Part shown: positions 1 through 13,000 of the stretch, piece after piece
How positions within the stretch are numbered: position 1 is the stretch's first letter
Layout of the letters: the number at the start of each line of letters is the position of its first letter
Origin: Paratinospora sagittata
Lineage: Eukaryota; Streptophyta; Magnoliopsida; Ranunculales; Menispermaceae
DNA: 64,000 nucleotides
Direction: 5' to 3'
NCBI GenBank assembly: GCA_035771175.1
Contig: CM069592.1
Coordinates: 37,712,198-37,776,197 of the forward strand
The notes under the pieces: generated by a model
Databases searched by the model: none
Told to the model about the DNA's origin: nothing
What the model saw: only the letters and a program-made list of their open reading frames with translations
Made by a program: the position numbers and the translations under genes

Positions 1-1270
1 TACATGAAGTCATTAGATACATAAATCTATTTATTCTTCTTCCTTTTACAGAAAAAATTAAGTCAGATGTTTGTATTGCAAGGTCAATGACTTTGAACAA
101 TTTAAGGCGCATGAGATCTACAAAATCTAATAATTCCAGTAATCGATTTCTAGTCAGGTGATTTGAGAGAGTTTTTTTAAAAGTATTTTTTCGAGAAACG
201 CTTATAAAAAAATTCAGTTTCTCAGCTTTTTTTTTTTAAATAAAAAATTATTTCTTTTATCGTAATTTTGTTAAAAATAGGTATTGACAAATACTCTTAA
301 AAATATTTTTGCTTTAAAAATAATTAAAAAAAAACTTTTTCAAATGGAACGATAAAAGGTAAGTTTATCAATTTTCTTAATGAGATGTGAAAAAAAAAAA
401 TTGTGATAGATGAAAAGGTATTCTTGAGGATTCCTTCTCTAATTTTAAGAAGTGTAGGACCTATAAATATACACTCAATTCATGTGAGTCACCACCCTAT
501 CACTGAAAATCTCCATAATATTATATGACAAGGACATCATAAAAAAGAATAGATTTTTTTCTTTTCTTTTCCTGAAGGGGTAATTGAGTGTGATTTGGAT
601 TCTTTTGCAAAGATTTTCTAAGCATAAAGGTGAAACCACTTTCATTATTATTTTTGTCCCTTCAGTCAGTTCATCCATAATAAATTCTCCATTGGCTGAT
701 TTGATGAGGCGCCATGAGTAACTGGGTCCTCTTATCCATATTAGACTCATGGACCACCTGTGTAATTTCTTTGTTTTTGCATGCCATTCAATTTGCCAAT
801 TTTGCATTTTGAGAAAAAAAGAAAAAAAAAGAAAAAGTTCCCACATTTCTAGTAAATGTTTTTAACATTTTATTTCTAATTAATGAGCGGTTTGAGTATA
901 TTGTGTGTTTGATCTGACAGGTGCTTTATATGTCGAAAGTTATCTAAAAGTGTTAAGTGACATTGAAAACATCTTACCTCCCTTCTCCCTGACAATAATA
1001 GATATATTGAGCTACTAGCATTAGTTGACCTTATAATAATATGAAACACAACATCACCCAACATTACATATATAAGATGACACCAAATTCAGACAGTCTT
1101 TGAGTAAGATTTCGTTTTCATTTTGTTTTTTTAATTATTGTTGTTCTTGTTGTTATCTTTTAATATAGATTTATCAAGGTGAACTTATTTCTCAATATGA
1201 ATGAAAAAAAAAAAGCAAATTCTTTTAGCCGATCAAGACCCTCTATAATTTGAAAAGGCCTTATTGAGCT
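1..1270. other. AT-rich intergenic DNA
   Basis: No coding exon or RNA gene is recognisable. The short open frames here have no family resemblance and are broken by A/T runs. Around 170-360 there is a degenerate, roughly self-complementary A/T-rich stretch that could be an old MITE, but its ends are not definable. Confidence 0.5.
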
Positions 1271-1286
1271 AAATCAAGTTGTATCC

Positions 1287-1567
1287 TTTTTTTTTTTTTT
1301 TTTTTTTTTTGTGTGTAAAAACAAGTACTCCATACCCACTTAATCTATAAAAAATTCGAGGCACATAGGACCAGACTAATATCTATACCAACAAAACTCA
1401 ATCTAACGACTCCTCAAAATTGACCTATAGTCAGTCCACGCAGCCACTCTGCATCAATGAAAGAATTTTAAAAAAAAATTAATACTTGCCCCTCCGAGTC
1501 CCGCCTCAAATCTCTGACTCCGTGTAAAGACCAACCACTCGAACCATCGAACCAATGCCTTATTGGC
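1287..1567 (-). mobile_element. SINE (tRNA-derived), reverse strand
   Basis: Near-perfect 16-bp direct repeats flank this stretch (1271-1286 aaatcaagttgtatcc and 1568-1583 aaattaagttgtatcc). A long poly-T run begins at 1287, which is the poly(A) tail of a reverse-strand insert. Near the right end the reverse complement carries a ggttcgatggttcgag stretch resembling a tRNA B box. The TSD, tail and internal Pol III-like promoter together define a SINE retroposition. It has no coding capacity. Confidence 0.75.
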
Positions 1568-1989
1568 AAATTAAGTTGTATCCTTGAATATGAACATTTG
1601 CCAACAAAGAATTGGTACAAGGTCCCAAATTCAATTTTTGTTACTATCTCAAGAACCAACCTGATTCCTTCGTAAAAATATGATTTGGTAATGAAACTGG
1701 TTATTTTATCTTATAAATAATAAATAACATTATTTTATCTTAAAAAAATAAAAGAATACAAAAAAAGAACGGGAACATTCATTCGATTTGTGAAACCAAC
1801 ATATCTGTTCGCAAATTAAACATTAACAAGTGTAGTTTAAATGAATATAATTGATCTAATGACTGCAAAGCTTTGTCATATAACAAAACTAATGCGTAAT
1901 GATGCTTCATTTTAGTTAGATAAATATTAGACATAAAGAATTAAGACATTTATTCATTCAATATATAGTGAGGAATCACACATCGATCG

Positions 1990-2861
1990 CCATTTAAGTA
2001 GATTGCATTTAGAAGAAACCCTTCTAAATCCTGTGGACTCGAAAGCAAGATTCCACCTTTGCAACACCCTGGGATCCGTCCAACCGGAGAAATCCCAGCC
2101 GTCCGATCAACGATCACGGCACTTCTTTAGAGCATGATCGCGGGATGGTACCTTTGAATCTGGAGCAATCGCCAGGATCCATGGATCTTGCTCCGAGAAC
2201 GTTCCACAACACCTGTTTTTGTGACCAAGTCCACTCGATCTTCCACCCTGGGCTCTTCATTGGTCAGTATTTCTGGTAATTGGTAATGTTGATCAACGCC
2301 TGACATTGAAAGAGATGGGATTCTAGTTAATGAAAACTGTGGATGAGAGTATTGTTTAATTTGAACCCCAAAGAGATTTAAAGCTCAAACTTATGATCTA
2401 TAAAAACATAAGTTTGAGTGTCGCCGTTAAGTGGGGTATACACAACTTCTGCCCCCATAAACTACACGTGGAGGACCTACACACCCATCTCATTGGGGCC
2501 TCACCTGAAAAATTAGTCAATGCAGCCCAAATACCCTAAATTATTCTAAAAAAAGAAAAAAGAAGAAGAGGGCTACGTTGATAGGTAATGTAAAATTTTG
2601 TCATATTAACTATAATATAAATCTATTAAATTGAACTATCTGAAGGATTATGACATTTTAAAAGTTGATGTAGCATTGAATAGAACAGAGTGAAGAATTC
2701 ATTTAAAAGACCCATTGAAAAAAGATTAGTTGAGACCGTTTGATTTGAATTTGAACTTACAATGAGCCATCTGGAGTCCAGGAGACGATGTCCCATCGGA
2801 TGGTGATGTTGCCACGGAAGAGATTAATGGTATGAGAGTAAGAAAGAAAGGAAGATGAATA
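1990..2861 (-). pseudogene. COBRA-like (COBL) pseudogene fragment
   Basis: Two exon-like blocks on the minus strand resemble the N-terminal part of COBRA-like GPI-anchored cell-wall proteins. The block at about 2761-2861 reads GNITIRWDIVSWTPDG, the hallmark start of the COBRA domain, and ends at a GTAAGT donor. The block at about 2299 down to 1990 begins after a cag acceptor with ALINITNYQKY, followed by PMKSPGWKIEWTWSQ, GDCSRFKGTIPRSC and, in a shifted frame, GRIPGCCKGGIL. There is an in-frame TGA after QKY, a second stop with a frameshift after CSKEVP, and a phase mismatch between the blocks. No signal peptide in frame, no CCVS region and no GPI tail follow. COBRA proteins guide cellulose orientation; this copy should be non-functional. 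Confidence 0.75.
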
Positions 2862-5109
2862 AGAGTGGTGTTTTTCATGGATGGCCTCTGTTATTGCTTC
2901 TCCTTCCCTCTCACACTGATAGAATAACGTAGAGTAATGGTAGTATATTGATGGAAGGAAAGTGAGACTTTGAATTGTTTTGAGCTTAGTTTTTCAATGT
3001 TGAGTTGACTTGAATGGTGGGTTGAGCAATGATGGAATCTTATAAAAACTGTTGGGAGTAAATTTATCGATTATTGACGAACAGCTAGAGTTGAGTAATT
3101 TCATGAGTATAAATATACAGACGCCAAAATCTAAGTATTCCGTTTGACATCTTCCATGATCTGGAGTACATAGAGAAATATAAAACTAAATTAATGATCT
3201 TTGAACCAAAATTGAAATATGATAAACAGCTAAGTCCATGTGCAAATCAAAGATAATTGCGTTAATTTAGTAAATAAAAATCATGGGAGAGTGAAACATT
3301 ATAAGATCACCAAATATTTATCTTTGCAAGACAGAAATTTGGAGAGGGACCATCTCTATTGTTCTACATATGTGGTGTTATATGGGCTGATGTGACATAA
3401 AAAATGATTCCAAGATTTTACACATGCATATATCCTTGCAATGCACATCGCAGAGAACTAAAAGAAAGGTTTCTGATCCTTTCAAAAAAAAAAAAAAAAA
3501 GGGGTCTGATAGGAAGCTGGGTATTGATTGATCAAAACTAAAGGTAGCCCCTACAACTAAAGATGAGAAGGATGGAAGAAATTAGGTTTTCTGATAGGAA
3601 TTAACTGAGGATTGATTGAGCAAAAAAGATGCGTTTTCTCATCAAGAATAAGCATGTCTGCATGGGTTTTTGTCTATGAGCTTATAACACTTAGTCTCTC
3701 TTCTTTCCTTTGATTTTTTCTGTTTCTGGACGCAAGAACATGATTCTGTTAAGGTCAGCCGACCACTGTGTCAGGAGGATGAAGATTGAGTCAAATAAAG
3801 TATGAATGATGGAGATCGTTGGCTCAACAAGCATCACTAACAGGTGTTGGTGTTCAGCCATGCCAAGTGTCAGGCTAATGGATGGCCAAGTAATAGGCGC
3901 TGTGTTCTACATTTGGTGTTTCAACTGCTACAAGTTTTAGTTTTCAAGGAATACTAAGACACCATTGCTTTGGGTTTTACCATGCAGTATTATGTAGCCT
4001 ACATCAGTAAAACATGAGCAAGAGAACAAAACATGAATAGTCAGGCATGCATGTTATTAGTATTTTACTTGTACTCTTAACTATAGTTGAGTAGAAGACG
4101 AAGCAAATTCATAGCACTAATGGAATATACTTGAAAAACAAAATTGGCAGCTCTAAATCTGTTGTAATTTTGAATTTCCAGCACCTTTAAGTTAGTAAAG
4201 TATGTAAATAACTTGCCTACACTGGTTATTACATGATGCCACTGTAAGTGCGCACACATGTTCGTATAGGAATTTCTAGTCATCAGTTCACCAAAAACTT
4301 GGATTATTGGATTTTTTCAGCAATGTCTAAGCCCACCCAAGAAAAAAGAAAAAAGAAAATAGTAATATAGAAATTTATTAAAATAAGATATAATTTAACA
4401 CGGTTTTACAGATACTACCACAGCTTTTTGGTGATTAGAAATGGGTGCACTGTATATATAAATATATATAGTTCCACTAAAAGATGAGAAAGATTTCTTC
4501 AATTAGGAAGCAAGATTCCTAGGGGAATTTACATCAAAGTTGTGCCAAATTACAAGTCCCAGGTCAAATTCAAGAAACATGTACAGCACTGATGCAATCA
4601 GACCACTAGAAACAACTACATTAGCTCTAATACATGTGGCATGCATTCTTTTCATGGAATCTGTTTGGTTAAGGAAAATTATTACACATAACACATTCCA
4701 ATAATGGTATATAATTTTTTCACAATCAAATCCAAACTAAATTTGATTATAGTACAATAATGGCATTAACCATTGCTACATGCATGAATTGCTGTATTAG
4801 AACATGTTAAAGATGCATGAACCATAATGGATTACACTTAACATTTTGCATGAGCAAGTAATCAAGCTGATAAAGTGCTTAATACAAAACCCAGTGCACA
4901 TACCTGAATACTTTATCTTGACAAGCAACTTGTATCTTTCTGTTTGTCTCTCTCTGCCACCTTTTGCAAGATGGTGTTTTTTAGGCCTTCAAAGTTCTAC
5001 ACCATGCTACAACCATTATATTCCTCTTCGTAACTGTCAGAGATTTTCTGCTTTAGTCTTCTCCCTCTTGTGAACGACGAAGTGATCAAGTATCACCTGA
5101 AACATCAAG
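2862..5109. other. Intergenic, including likely LAZY1 upstream region
   Basis: No coding sequence is recognised. A poly-A tract at about 3486-3500 separates two similar phrases containing gatagga...gattgattga, perhaps a retroposon remnant. The segment just before 5110 should include the LAZY1 promoter and 5' UTR, but I see no confident TATA box. Confidence 0.4.
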
Positions 5110-8100
5110 ATGAAGGTGAGATCACTGTCTTGTAAACTTAAAAGTTTTCATAATCATGTTCATTTCTCCTGCTTCAACATCTCTTCTCTTTCTTGCAGTT
5201 ACTAGGTTGGACTTGGATGCACCGCAAGTCCCAGAAGAACGTTGATGAATCATTCAAAAGCTTTGCAACTGGTACTTATTTATTTATATGACTTTGTGTC
5301 CAACATATCAGTCTTGTGTCTAAAATATTACTGAATCAGTAATGCTAGAAGCTGCACCATACCCTGCATGTACCCATTAAGTCCAGCATCAAGGTGATAT
5401 AATATATGCATCACATTTTCTAACTTGTTGCCGATATATTGAGCAGAGTTTCAAATATCCTATGTAAAGAATGCAGTACCAAGTAACCAGAAAAACCACC
5501 ACCAAGTAAACAATGTGTTTGGCAGATAATCATGCCACTTATACTCTAATTTGCAAACACAAGGTGGAACAAGAATGCAACAAGAACTCAAGGACAAGAA
5601 GTGACAGAAATATATTGACATTCTTGTGTGAAACCAAGTAACATAAAATTATGGACCCCTCGAGGGACATGCTAGGAAAAAACATGTGATATTCTATCTA
5701 AAACACAATGAAATGTTACTTTCTTCTCAGGTCACTTCCACCAGCCCACAATTCTTCTAAGATATCTGGTTCTAGGATGCTTATGTCGTTGTGTTTCAGG
5801 GGAACCATCATTTGAAGAACAAAGTCACTGCCCTAAAAGAAGCTACAGCCTGACACCCTCATGGCAGCGCCAGAAAGAAAGTCTGGTTCGGAAGTCATTT
5901 GCAGGATTTGACACAGTAAGAGTAGAAGATGTTCTTGAAGAAGATCCATCAGCTGCAATCTTTGACCTCTTTCATGGCCTCTTTGCAATTGGAACTCTTG
6001 GCTCAGAGAAACTTATCACCGAACCTGCGACTCCAACTTTTGGTGTGTCAGCGGAGTATAAAACTGAAAAAGAAACAGAAGTTGCAGAGAATGACTTCAC
6101 TGGCATCAGCAATAAGCTTGAAAAGGATCTCAAAGCAGAAGCCAACACAGACAGGAATGGCAAAACATCGGTGTGCAACAATCATAACATCAAGTATGAA
6201 GGCAAGCAAATGAACGAAACAGACACAAATGAGAATGGTATACCAGTCTACCAACTCCAAGAAACCATGGAATCTCCGATCCATTCTTTGAAAACAACTA
6301 AAGCTAAGGAGCATCGAACTTCACTCTATGAACTGTTGCAGAGTGAAATGGAGGAGTATTCCACCGGGAAACATGAGACAAAAGAAAAGATGGCAGCAAC
6401 AAAAAAGGAGATGTCAGTTAAGCACCTAGTTAATATCCTAAAGCGACGAGTGCTTAATACTTCTTTCTCTAGGAGCACTAATGCTGCTGCAACTGCCAAT
6501 TCTGTCTCCTCTAAGACAAAACTTCATAAGGTGAGGTCAGCTGCTTCGTGCTACAATTCAAAGACTTCCACCAGATATTATTGACACATTTAATTGAATG
6601 GCAGTCCATAATGTAGTTTTTATCTTAAGGATATGACAGTATTAGTCCAATGTGATAATCAATTATGAACAGTCTGAAAGTCTACATGCAAACCAAAGCA
6701 ATAAGAGAGCTTACAAATATAATCTGTCCTCTAGAATGATTTAAGCCTCTGATTCTCTAGTTTCTAAACTACATAGATGAGCTGCAATGGTTACCAAAGT
6801 ATTGTTTCAGCAAATGAGGGTGGCATATAATTAATTTGTGGCCGTCAAAGTTCATGTGAAAAGACTTGACATGTCATTCTCAGGTATCAACTGGATACAA
6901 ATCTTTCTATCAGGTTGTGGAACAGCAATGCGATCTAAAGCTAAATAGACCAAACAAACTTAGACTTGGTGATAGGCCATCTTTAGAATTTAATAGATAA
7001 CATGCATACCATTGCATTCTACTCCACAGATGTTCCAAATGAGGGGTTTTTACATGAGACATAGCCTGTAAACACATTTTATAAATGATTCAGTATAAGG
7101 GATTACCTTAAATATTTCTTTTCTTTTGTAAAGCTTTGTTAGTGTTGATGTCGACTCTTTTCCTTTAATAAGTTACATGCACGGAAACCAACTAGTGTCA
7201 TGCTACACAAACTCTCCTTCTACACCGTGCTACACTCAAGCATACATGTCCATTAGATCATCTCAGATCATGTGTCATATGCGCGATTCGAGAAAATCTG
7301 ACATAGACACATGGTTGAGTGTGGACGGACAGTAAAGAACATGAGTACAAAAGGCATTACTCAACCAACTAAACTCAAACTTTATCCTGACAACAGATTT
7401 ATTAGTTTTGCTATTTCAGAATATTTTGAATGACGAATTCTGTTTGATTTCCTATTCTCTTTGATTGTTGAGATGCAGATCCTACAGATCTTTGATAGAA
7501 AAGTTCATCCGGAAATCTCAATAGCAATTAGCAAGTCCAAGAAGTCCCACAAGTATGAGAACAAGAACAAAAGTCACTGCTATGAAGGATACAGCAACAA
7601 ATATCAGATTCTCCCAGTCCCAGATGAAGACATCATGACAATTCCTCAAAGAGCCGTCATGAATGAACACATTAGGCACCACAAAAGCAATTTGAAACTG
7701 CCATCTTTTGCACCAAGGGGCTTCACCTCAAATAGGAATAACGGATACTGGATCAAAACAGATGCAGAATGTAAGTATACATGCTACACGAAGTTCTATG
7801 AGTGTTCAAGAATCAGTTTGAAATCCAAAAAACCGAACCGCTGGTTTGTGCCTTTGTTCTTTGAGACTCAACCAAACTGATCAAAACCAACTGATCCTTT
7901 CTTTCACTAACCATTTCCTATTCTTTCTCATTTGAGTTTATTCTTTCTTTTTCTTTTCTTTTTTCACGAGCCTTACCCATTTCTTTTACATTTTGAGTTT
8001 ATCATTTCGTTTCTTTTACTATCCTCATTCTCTTCCCTTTGAATTTCCTCTCTTTCACTGTTACTTTCCTTTTTCTCGTAGACTTTCACTTTCGCTCTCT

Positions 8101-8933
8101 TACACTTGCACTTTCACTTTCTTTTTCTTTCTACCAGCCTTTCTTTTCTTTCTCACTCTTTAGCATTTAGCATTGATAATTGTCAATTTATTTTTAGCCT
8201 TTCTTTTTTCTTTTCTGTTATCTGTTCCCAGTCCACTGAAGAGCTAGCAATTCCAACTTGCTTCTACCAGAGTCTCCGGCAAATCATCCTCTTTGAAACA
8301 TAAATCCTCTTTTGCCTACATCTCATCCTCTTCTTTTCTTTCACCCTAACTACAACTAATAGTAATCACAATAGAAAGCATACTAGCATGTGAAAGGAAA
8401 GTATTATTGAACAGGATTAGACAATATATATCTAAGCACGGGTCACTTCATTAGATAACTATAGCCATAATTTTATTATCTGATCAATCAAATTTGTACA
8501 GACTAAGAAAAAGGGGGAAAAATAACCTTCAATCTGTCAGTAGAAGGTAAATATCAACCAAAATATAATCTGCTCTTTTCCATTTTGGAGAAATAAAAGT
8601 TTGCATGATACTATTCATAAGGGGAAAGCTCACCATTTGAGGGTAAAGCTGCCTACATTATCCCTTCCTCAGACCTTGCAATGACGAGAGTCTTGTACAC
8701 TGGCTATGCCTTTTTTTGTTTGAATGATACCATTTATCTAATGGAATCAACTCATCTTGATGGGTACCCTCAAATGGTGTGCTTTCCCCCCATCTTATGT
8801 GCACCACAGTAGACTCAATCTTTTAAGAACAGTATTCAGTCACATTCACAGGAGTACCATAATTCCTCTTTATACACTGAGTGGCCATCTAACCACTTCC
8901 TCCCTTTTTGTAGATTTGGTTTTGGAGCTCTAG
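5110..8933 (+). CDS. LAZY1: LAZY1 (IGT family) gravitropism protein, five exons
   Basis: Exons 5110-5115, 5199-5271, 5800-6530, 7479-7770 and 8914-8933 join in phase to 373 codons plus stop, the usual LAZY1 length. Exon 1 is only ATGAAG; the joined start reads MKLLGWTWMHRK, matching the LAZY1 N-terminal block (normally MKLLGWMHRK), with two extra residues. Exon 3 carries the IGT motif FHGLFAIGTLG at residues 84-94. Exon 4 has the conserved LQIFDRKVHPE block, a lysine-rich stretch and NGYWIKTDAE. The 20-nt last exon, after a pyrimidine-rich tttttgtag acceptor, adds EYLVLEL, the C-terminal EAR-like motif that separates LAZY1/DRO1 types from TAC1. In known plants LAZY1 acts in shoot gravitropism, polar auxin distribution and branch angle, at the plasma membrane and nucleus. 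All splice sites are GT-AG. UTR ends are not determined. Confidence 0.93.
8621..8790. mobile_element. MITE with about 24-bp TIRs in LAZY1 intron 4
   Basis: The left end ggggaaagctcaccatttga continues gggta; the right end taccctcaaatggtgtgctttcccc is its near-perfect reverse complement (one or two mismatches). The interior has no coding capacity. The right end lies about 125 bp before the tiny last exon of LAZY1. TSDs are not clear, so the superfamily is undecided. Confidence 0.6.
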
Positions 8934-10051
8934 AGGCAGAAGAAGTTATCAGAGTGCTGATTGCATTTTCCTTCAGACAAAAAGAGGTTTTAGCATTACT
9001 AATGGTGAGGGCTACTTCTTTTAGACTAATTACGTGTGATGAACTAGAGAAGATAATGAAATAAAGAGGTGATTCTCTCATCTCTCTGATTGTAAGAAAT
9101 TAAGGAAAATCTAGTAGTCGTGATTGTATGGGTTCAGCATACTCCGTCAATAGTAAATAAGGTTTCAGACTTCCACTTGAGAATCAATCCTCATGTAGAA
9201 AAAGATGGGGTGGGCTAATTCACAAGCTCATCTTTTATGCAAAAAGACAGAATAAGAAAAAAAGAAAAGAAAAAAAAAAAGAAAAAAAAAAGAAAAGAAC
9301 AGAAAAAAGAGAGAGGGGCTTTCAATTCTGTTAAGCCATGGTCTATAACTCTGCGGGTAAGAAGCTTGGCATTTTATAGCACCCTAGGAGAACACAAATT
9401 TTTGTAAACTCTCCCCAGAGATTCAAATAATGTGAAAGAACAGTTGTAATGAAGTCATTAAGTAGCTTTCAATTATTTCAGCTATGGTCTATGGTCAAGC
9501 AACTTGGAGTTTCACACACCTTAGGGAAACAAAAGTTTAGTGAACTCTCTAGATATTCAAAGATTGTGAAAGAGCAGTCATAATAAAGTCATTAAGTGCT
9601 TAAACAAAAAAATGATTCGTGAAACCCACAGCCTTGTTTACTATATCCAGTTAGCACCAATCAAGTACAATAATGGATTTAATTAGTATGAAACAATCAA
9701 ATAGAATTTCTCTTTCATATTGTGTCCTTCCATGTATGAAACAATGAGTATCCAAAGTACGAATGAGATGGATGTTTATTGTCCCAATCATTCTTGTTAG
9801 TCCTGACTCCTGATCTCGATAAGGAAAGAGGCAATTTCTAAAATTTAGAACATAAATCACACAATAGGTAGTGACCACTATCTTATCCATATAGCAATTT
9901 CGAAATATGGAAGATGCAAATTATTCAAGTCAAGGCAAATCTTTTTCATTTGATTTTTTATACAAACTAAAATTTGTAAAAATGTTGAAATTAGGATAAA
10001 ATATAAGTATAAAGATCAAACCTCATGGGTACTACGATGAGATTGCCAAGA
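8934..10051. other. Intergenic region between LAZY1 and ABCI11 3' ends
   Basis: The two genes converge here. It contains an A/G-rich low-complexity tract (about 9255-9312) followed by two related blocks (about 9320-9450 and 9480-9600) that share phrases such as cagtygtaatraagtcattaagt. They look like a decayed tandem or dispersed repeat. No gene is seen. Both 3' UTRs must lie within it. Confidence 0.4.
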
Positions 10052-13000
10052 TTATAATGGAAGAGACTCTTCCTTCAGAACTCCGCCCATTTCCATCCTC
10101 CATGATCGATCTACTAGGGATGACAACTCCCTACAAAGCCCCGCCACACCAACATAAGCGGAAGTTCTTGCCAGATTTACAACCGCCAAAACAGAAAAGA
10201 TGCTGCTAAACGCTTAAGAAACTTCTAATGTCAGCTCTGTACATATTGGTACAAAAAGGAAACAACAATTTATTGGACATAGATAATTTTGGTTTTAATA
10301 ATAACAGTCATCATTAAGACCTTGATAAAGTAGAGTGGAGGAAGTAGATTCGTGTAACCAATCTCAGTTAAGAAAAAGCTGTATTAAATTTAGTTACTGT
10401 TGTCATCATTATTCTCTTATTTTTAGTTACGATTATCCCATCTTCCCATTCAGTTGAGTAGAATAAATGTTTCTTACTATCCCAATCAACGTTATTTCTG
10501 GTCTTCCTGCATCACCAGTGGACTCCACACTGCCACTGCCAGTTGGACTTTTGCATGACCTACTTTTTATAGTAGTCTCCATTTTTACCAGTAAAGCAAT
10601 GAAGAATCATTGACAGAAGAATAAAAAAAGAGAGGAATTGCCCGATATGTCCACAGAATAGTAAAAGCCCCAAGAGATCATGTAAAGTGTAAACAACAAA
10701 CAATTACAGATCCTCATACTATTTTTTTTTTTTCTCATCTTGAGACAGCTCTCTCATCCCTTTGTAATTGTTAATAACTTTGTCATTCATAATTTGAAGA
10801 ATCATCCATTTGAGTGTTAGCATAAGCAATTGTCACTTGACGAGTCTGAGGTTTCTTGACAGCTAAATCATTCAGCTAATTAAGAATGAAAAGTCCTTGC
10901 ATGCTCCTGCAAAGCGTATTTTTTGATTGGTCAGAAAAGAGCTCCCATCATATGGATCATTCCCCACAAAGCAACTCTCTACTTCAGCTACCCAACAATG
11001 GTTCAATCCATTACATCCAGACCAATATCTCATCATAATCCATGGGTATAGCATATCACTTACTACTATGAACTTTGTATAAATTTTCTAATGAAAGTTA
11101 CATTAGATGTATTCTATTGTTACAGTTGCTACCCAAGGATGCACAAATAGTGACTATGATAAACCATCAATAAATAAATAAATAATCAACTTCAGATAAT
11201 GGCATTTAAATAGAAAGAGTAAACGCATTTTCTAAATATTAACATGGCTGAGATTTACTTAAGATCATGGCTGACAACAAGTAAAGTTACTTCCTTCTTT
11301 AGATGCTTCAACAGCTTTACAACATCTGCACGAGCCTTCCAATCTGGTATCAAAAATTTCCATACAGAAAACAAAAGGACATCAGCGGAAGGTTTAATGT
11401 AGTTAATATAACACAAGGTGAAAGAGGTTTTGGGAACTAAGACCCAAACCCAAAAACTGAAAATCAAGATAATTTTTTAGAACCCATGCACAATGATGGT
11501 ATACTGGAGTCCTCTAGGGTCAAAGCAAGTAACTCCACAAAGATTAGTTCTTTTCAATTTGGTTTTACCCATTCCAATCTATTTTGAAAATTTGATTGGT
11601 GTTATACTAAAAAAACTGAAACTTGATGAAATAAGCAACTCTATTTTGAATTTCTTTACACCAATAATTATAATTAGTATACTATTATCAGCACATACTC
11701 AATGAATGAGGCTTTCGCCATTGTGGGGTCTGAGGAAGAGACGATGCATGCAGCCTTACCTCCACATAGAAAGGTTGTTTCCGGATTTTCAAGCTATGCC
11801 TCTAGCTTATAATGGAGCAATCTCAATTGTTATGCCAAGGCCACCCTTCTAATAAACATACTATGAATTAAATTGAAAATATAAATATATCCCAATCGTT
11901 GTTGAAGACTTAGATTTAGCATGGTTAGAATTATATAACTTTGGAAATTTAGTAAAGGGCAACACCTAGTGCATGAGGCTCCCATCATTGGAGGATTTGG
12001 GGAAGGGACGATATACACAACCTTACCTCTACAAATTGGAGAGGTTGTTTCCAAATTTGAACCCGTGACCCTCCAAGTCATAATGGAGCAACCTCAACTG
12101 TTAAGTTAAAGCCCACTTCAACCGTTGTAATTTAATACACAACATTATTGAGATTTTGTTCCGAAACCAAAATTTCAAAAACTTTCAATATGGTTGAAAA
12201 CTGAATGATTGCTAAACCATCAAGTTTCACAAAGCAAGAAAACCAGAAAACTGGTAAAAAAGCTTGCCAAGTTTTAAATTCTATGTTCTCCAACAATAGA
12301 GTAAGTTTCTTATCAGTTTATCATTCCATTTAAATCAAGATGTCTCATTTCAGTAACTTCAGTAACAGCAATGTAATATCACCTTGTAACAGATGAACAT
12401 TATTTTTCTCTACAACTTAAATGGGTCAGTGAGGCTCAATTTAAGATGTGTCCACATAGTTTGCATGTCTGAGTTCCAGATTTTATTAGGGTTAAGTCAG
12501 GAAGGTCCTATGGAGTCTTGACATGATTGGGTTGGCCAGATCAAGTAGCAAGTTGAGTCATCAAGTCAAGGTCATATATCTTAGACCATTACAATCAGTT
12601 AAAAAAAACAAGAAGAAGAAGAAGGTAGAAAGAACAGCCAAAAAATAATCTTCATACCAAGACCAGCAAGGGGTTCATCTAATAACAATAAATCAGGAAC
12701 TTGTACCTGAAAGTGAAAAGGGAATTTAATTACACAACTTTTGACTAAGCAAATTCAGAAAAGCCAGCTAATTACCTGTTTGGTTGAACCATAACTCAAT
12801 TGGAAGTATTAAATCTTACTAATTGGATTGCCAAGGCAAGTCGACGCTTGTAGCCACCACTTAGAGTATGTGGATCTTTATCCAAGGAGATTCCATTCAA
12901 TCCAACCTACATGTTTTATAAATTACTCAAGAATCAGAGTTTAACCTAAGAGATACAAGGATTAAATACATAGAGAGATACGACAATGCCCAAAAATGGA

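Noticed and set aside
475..846. 123-codon minus-strand open frame
   Set aside because: Low-complexity Phe/Lys ends from A/T runs, no recognisable motif, no splice or start context support.
6048..6314. 88-codon minus-strand frame
   Set aside because: Antisense shadow of LAZY1 exon 3.
7461..7880. Independent 139-codon plus-strand gene
   Set aside because: It is LAZY1 exon 4 with read-through into flanking introns.
10872..11054. 60-codon minus-strand frame next to the last ABCI11 exons, first considered as the C-terminal exon
   Set aside because: Its sequence does not match the family C-terminus; the exon at 10052-10130 gives ELSSLVDRSWRMEMGG and fits phase.
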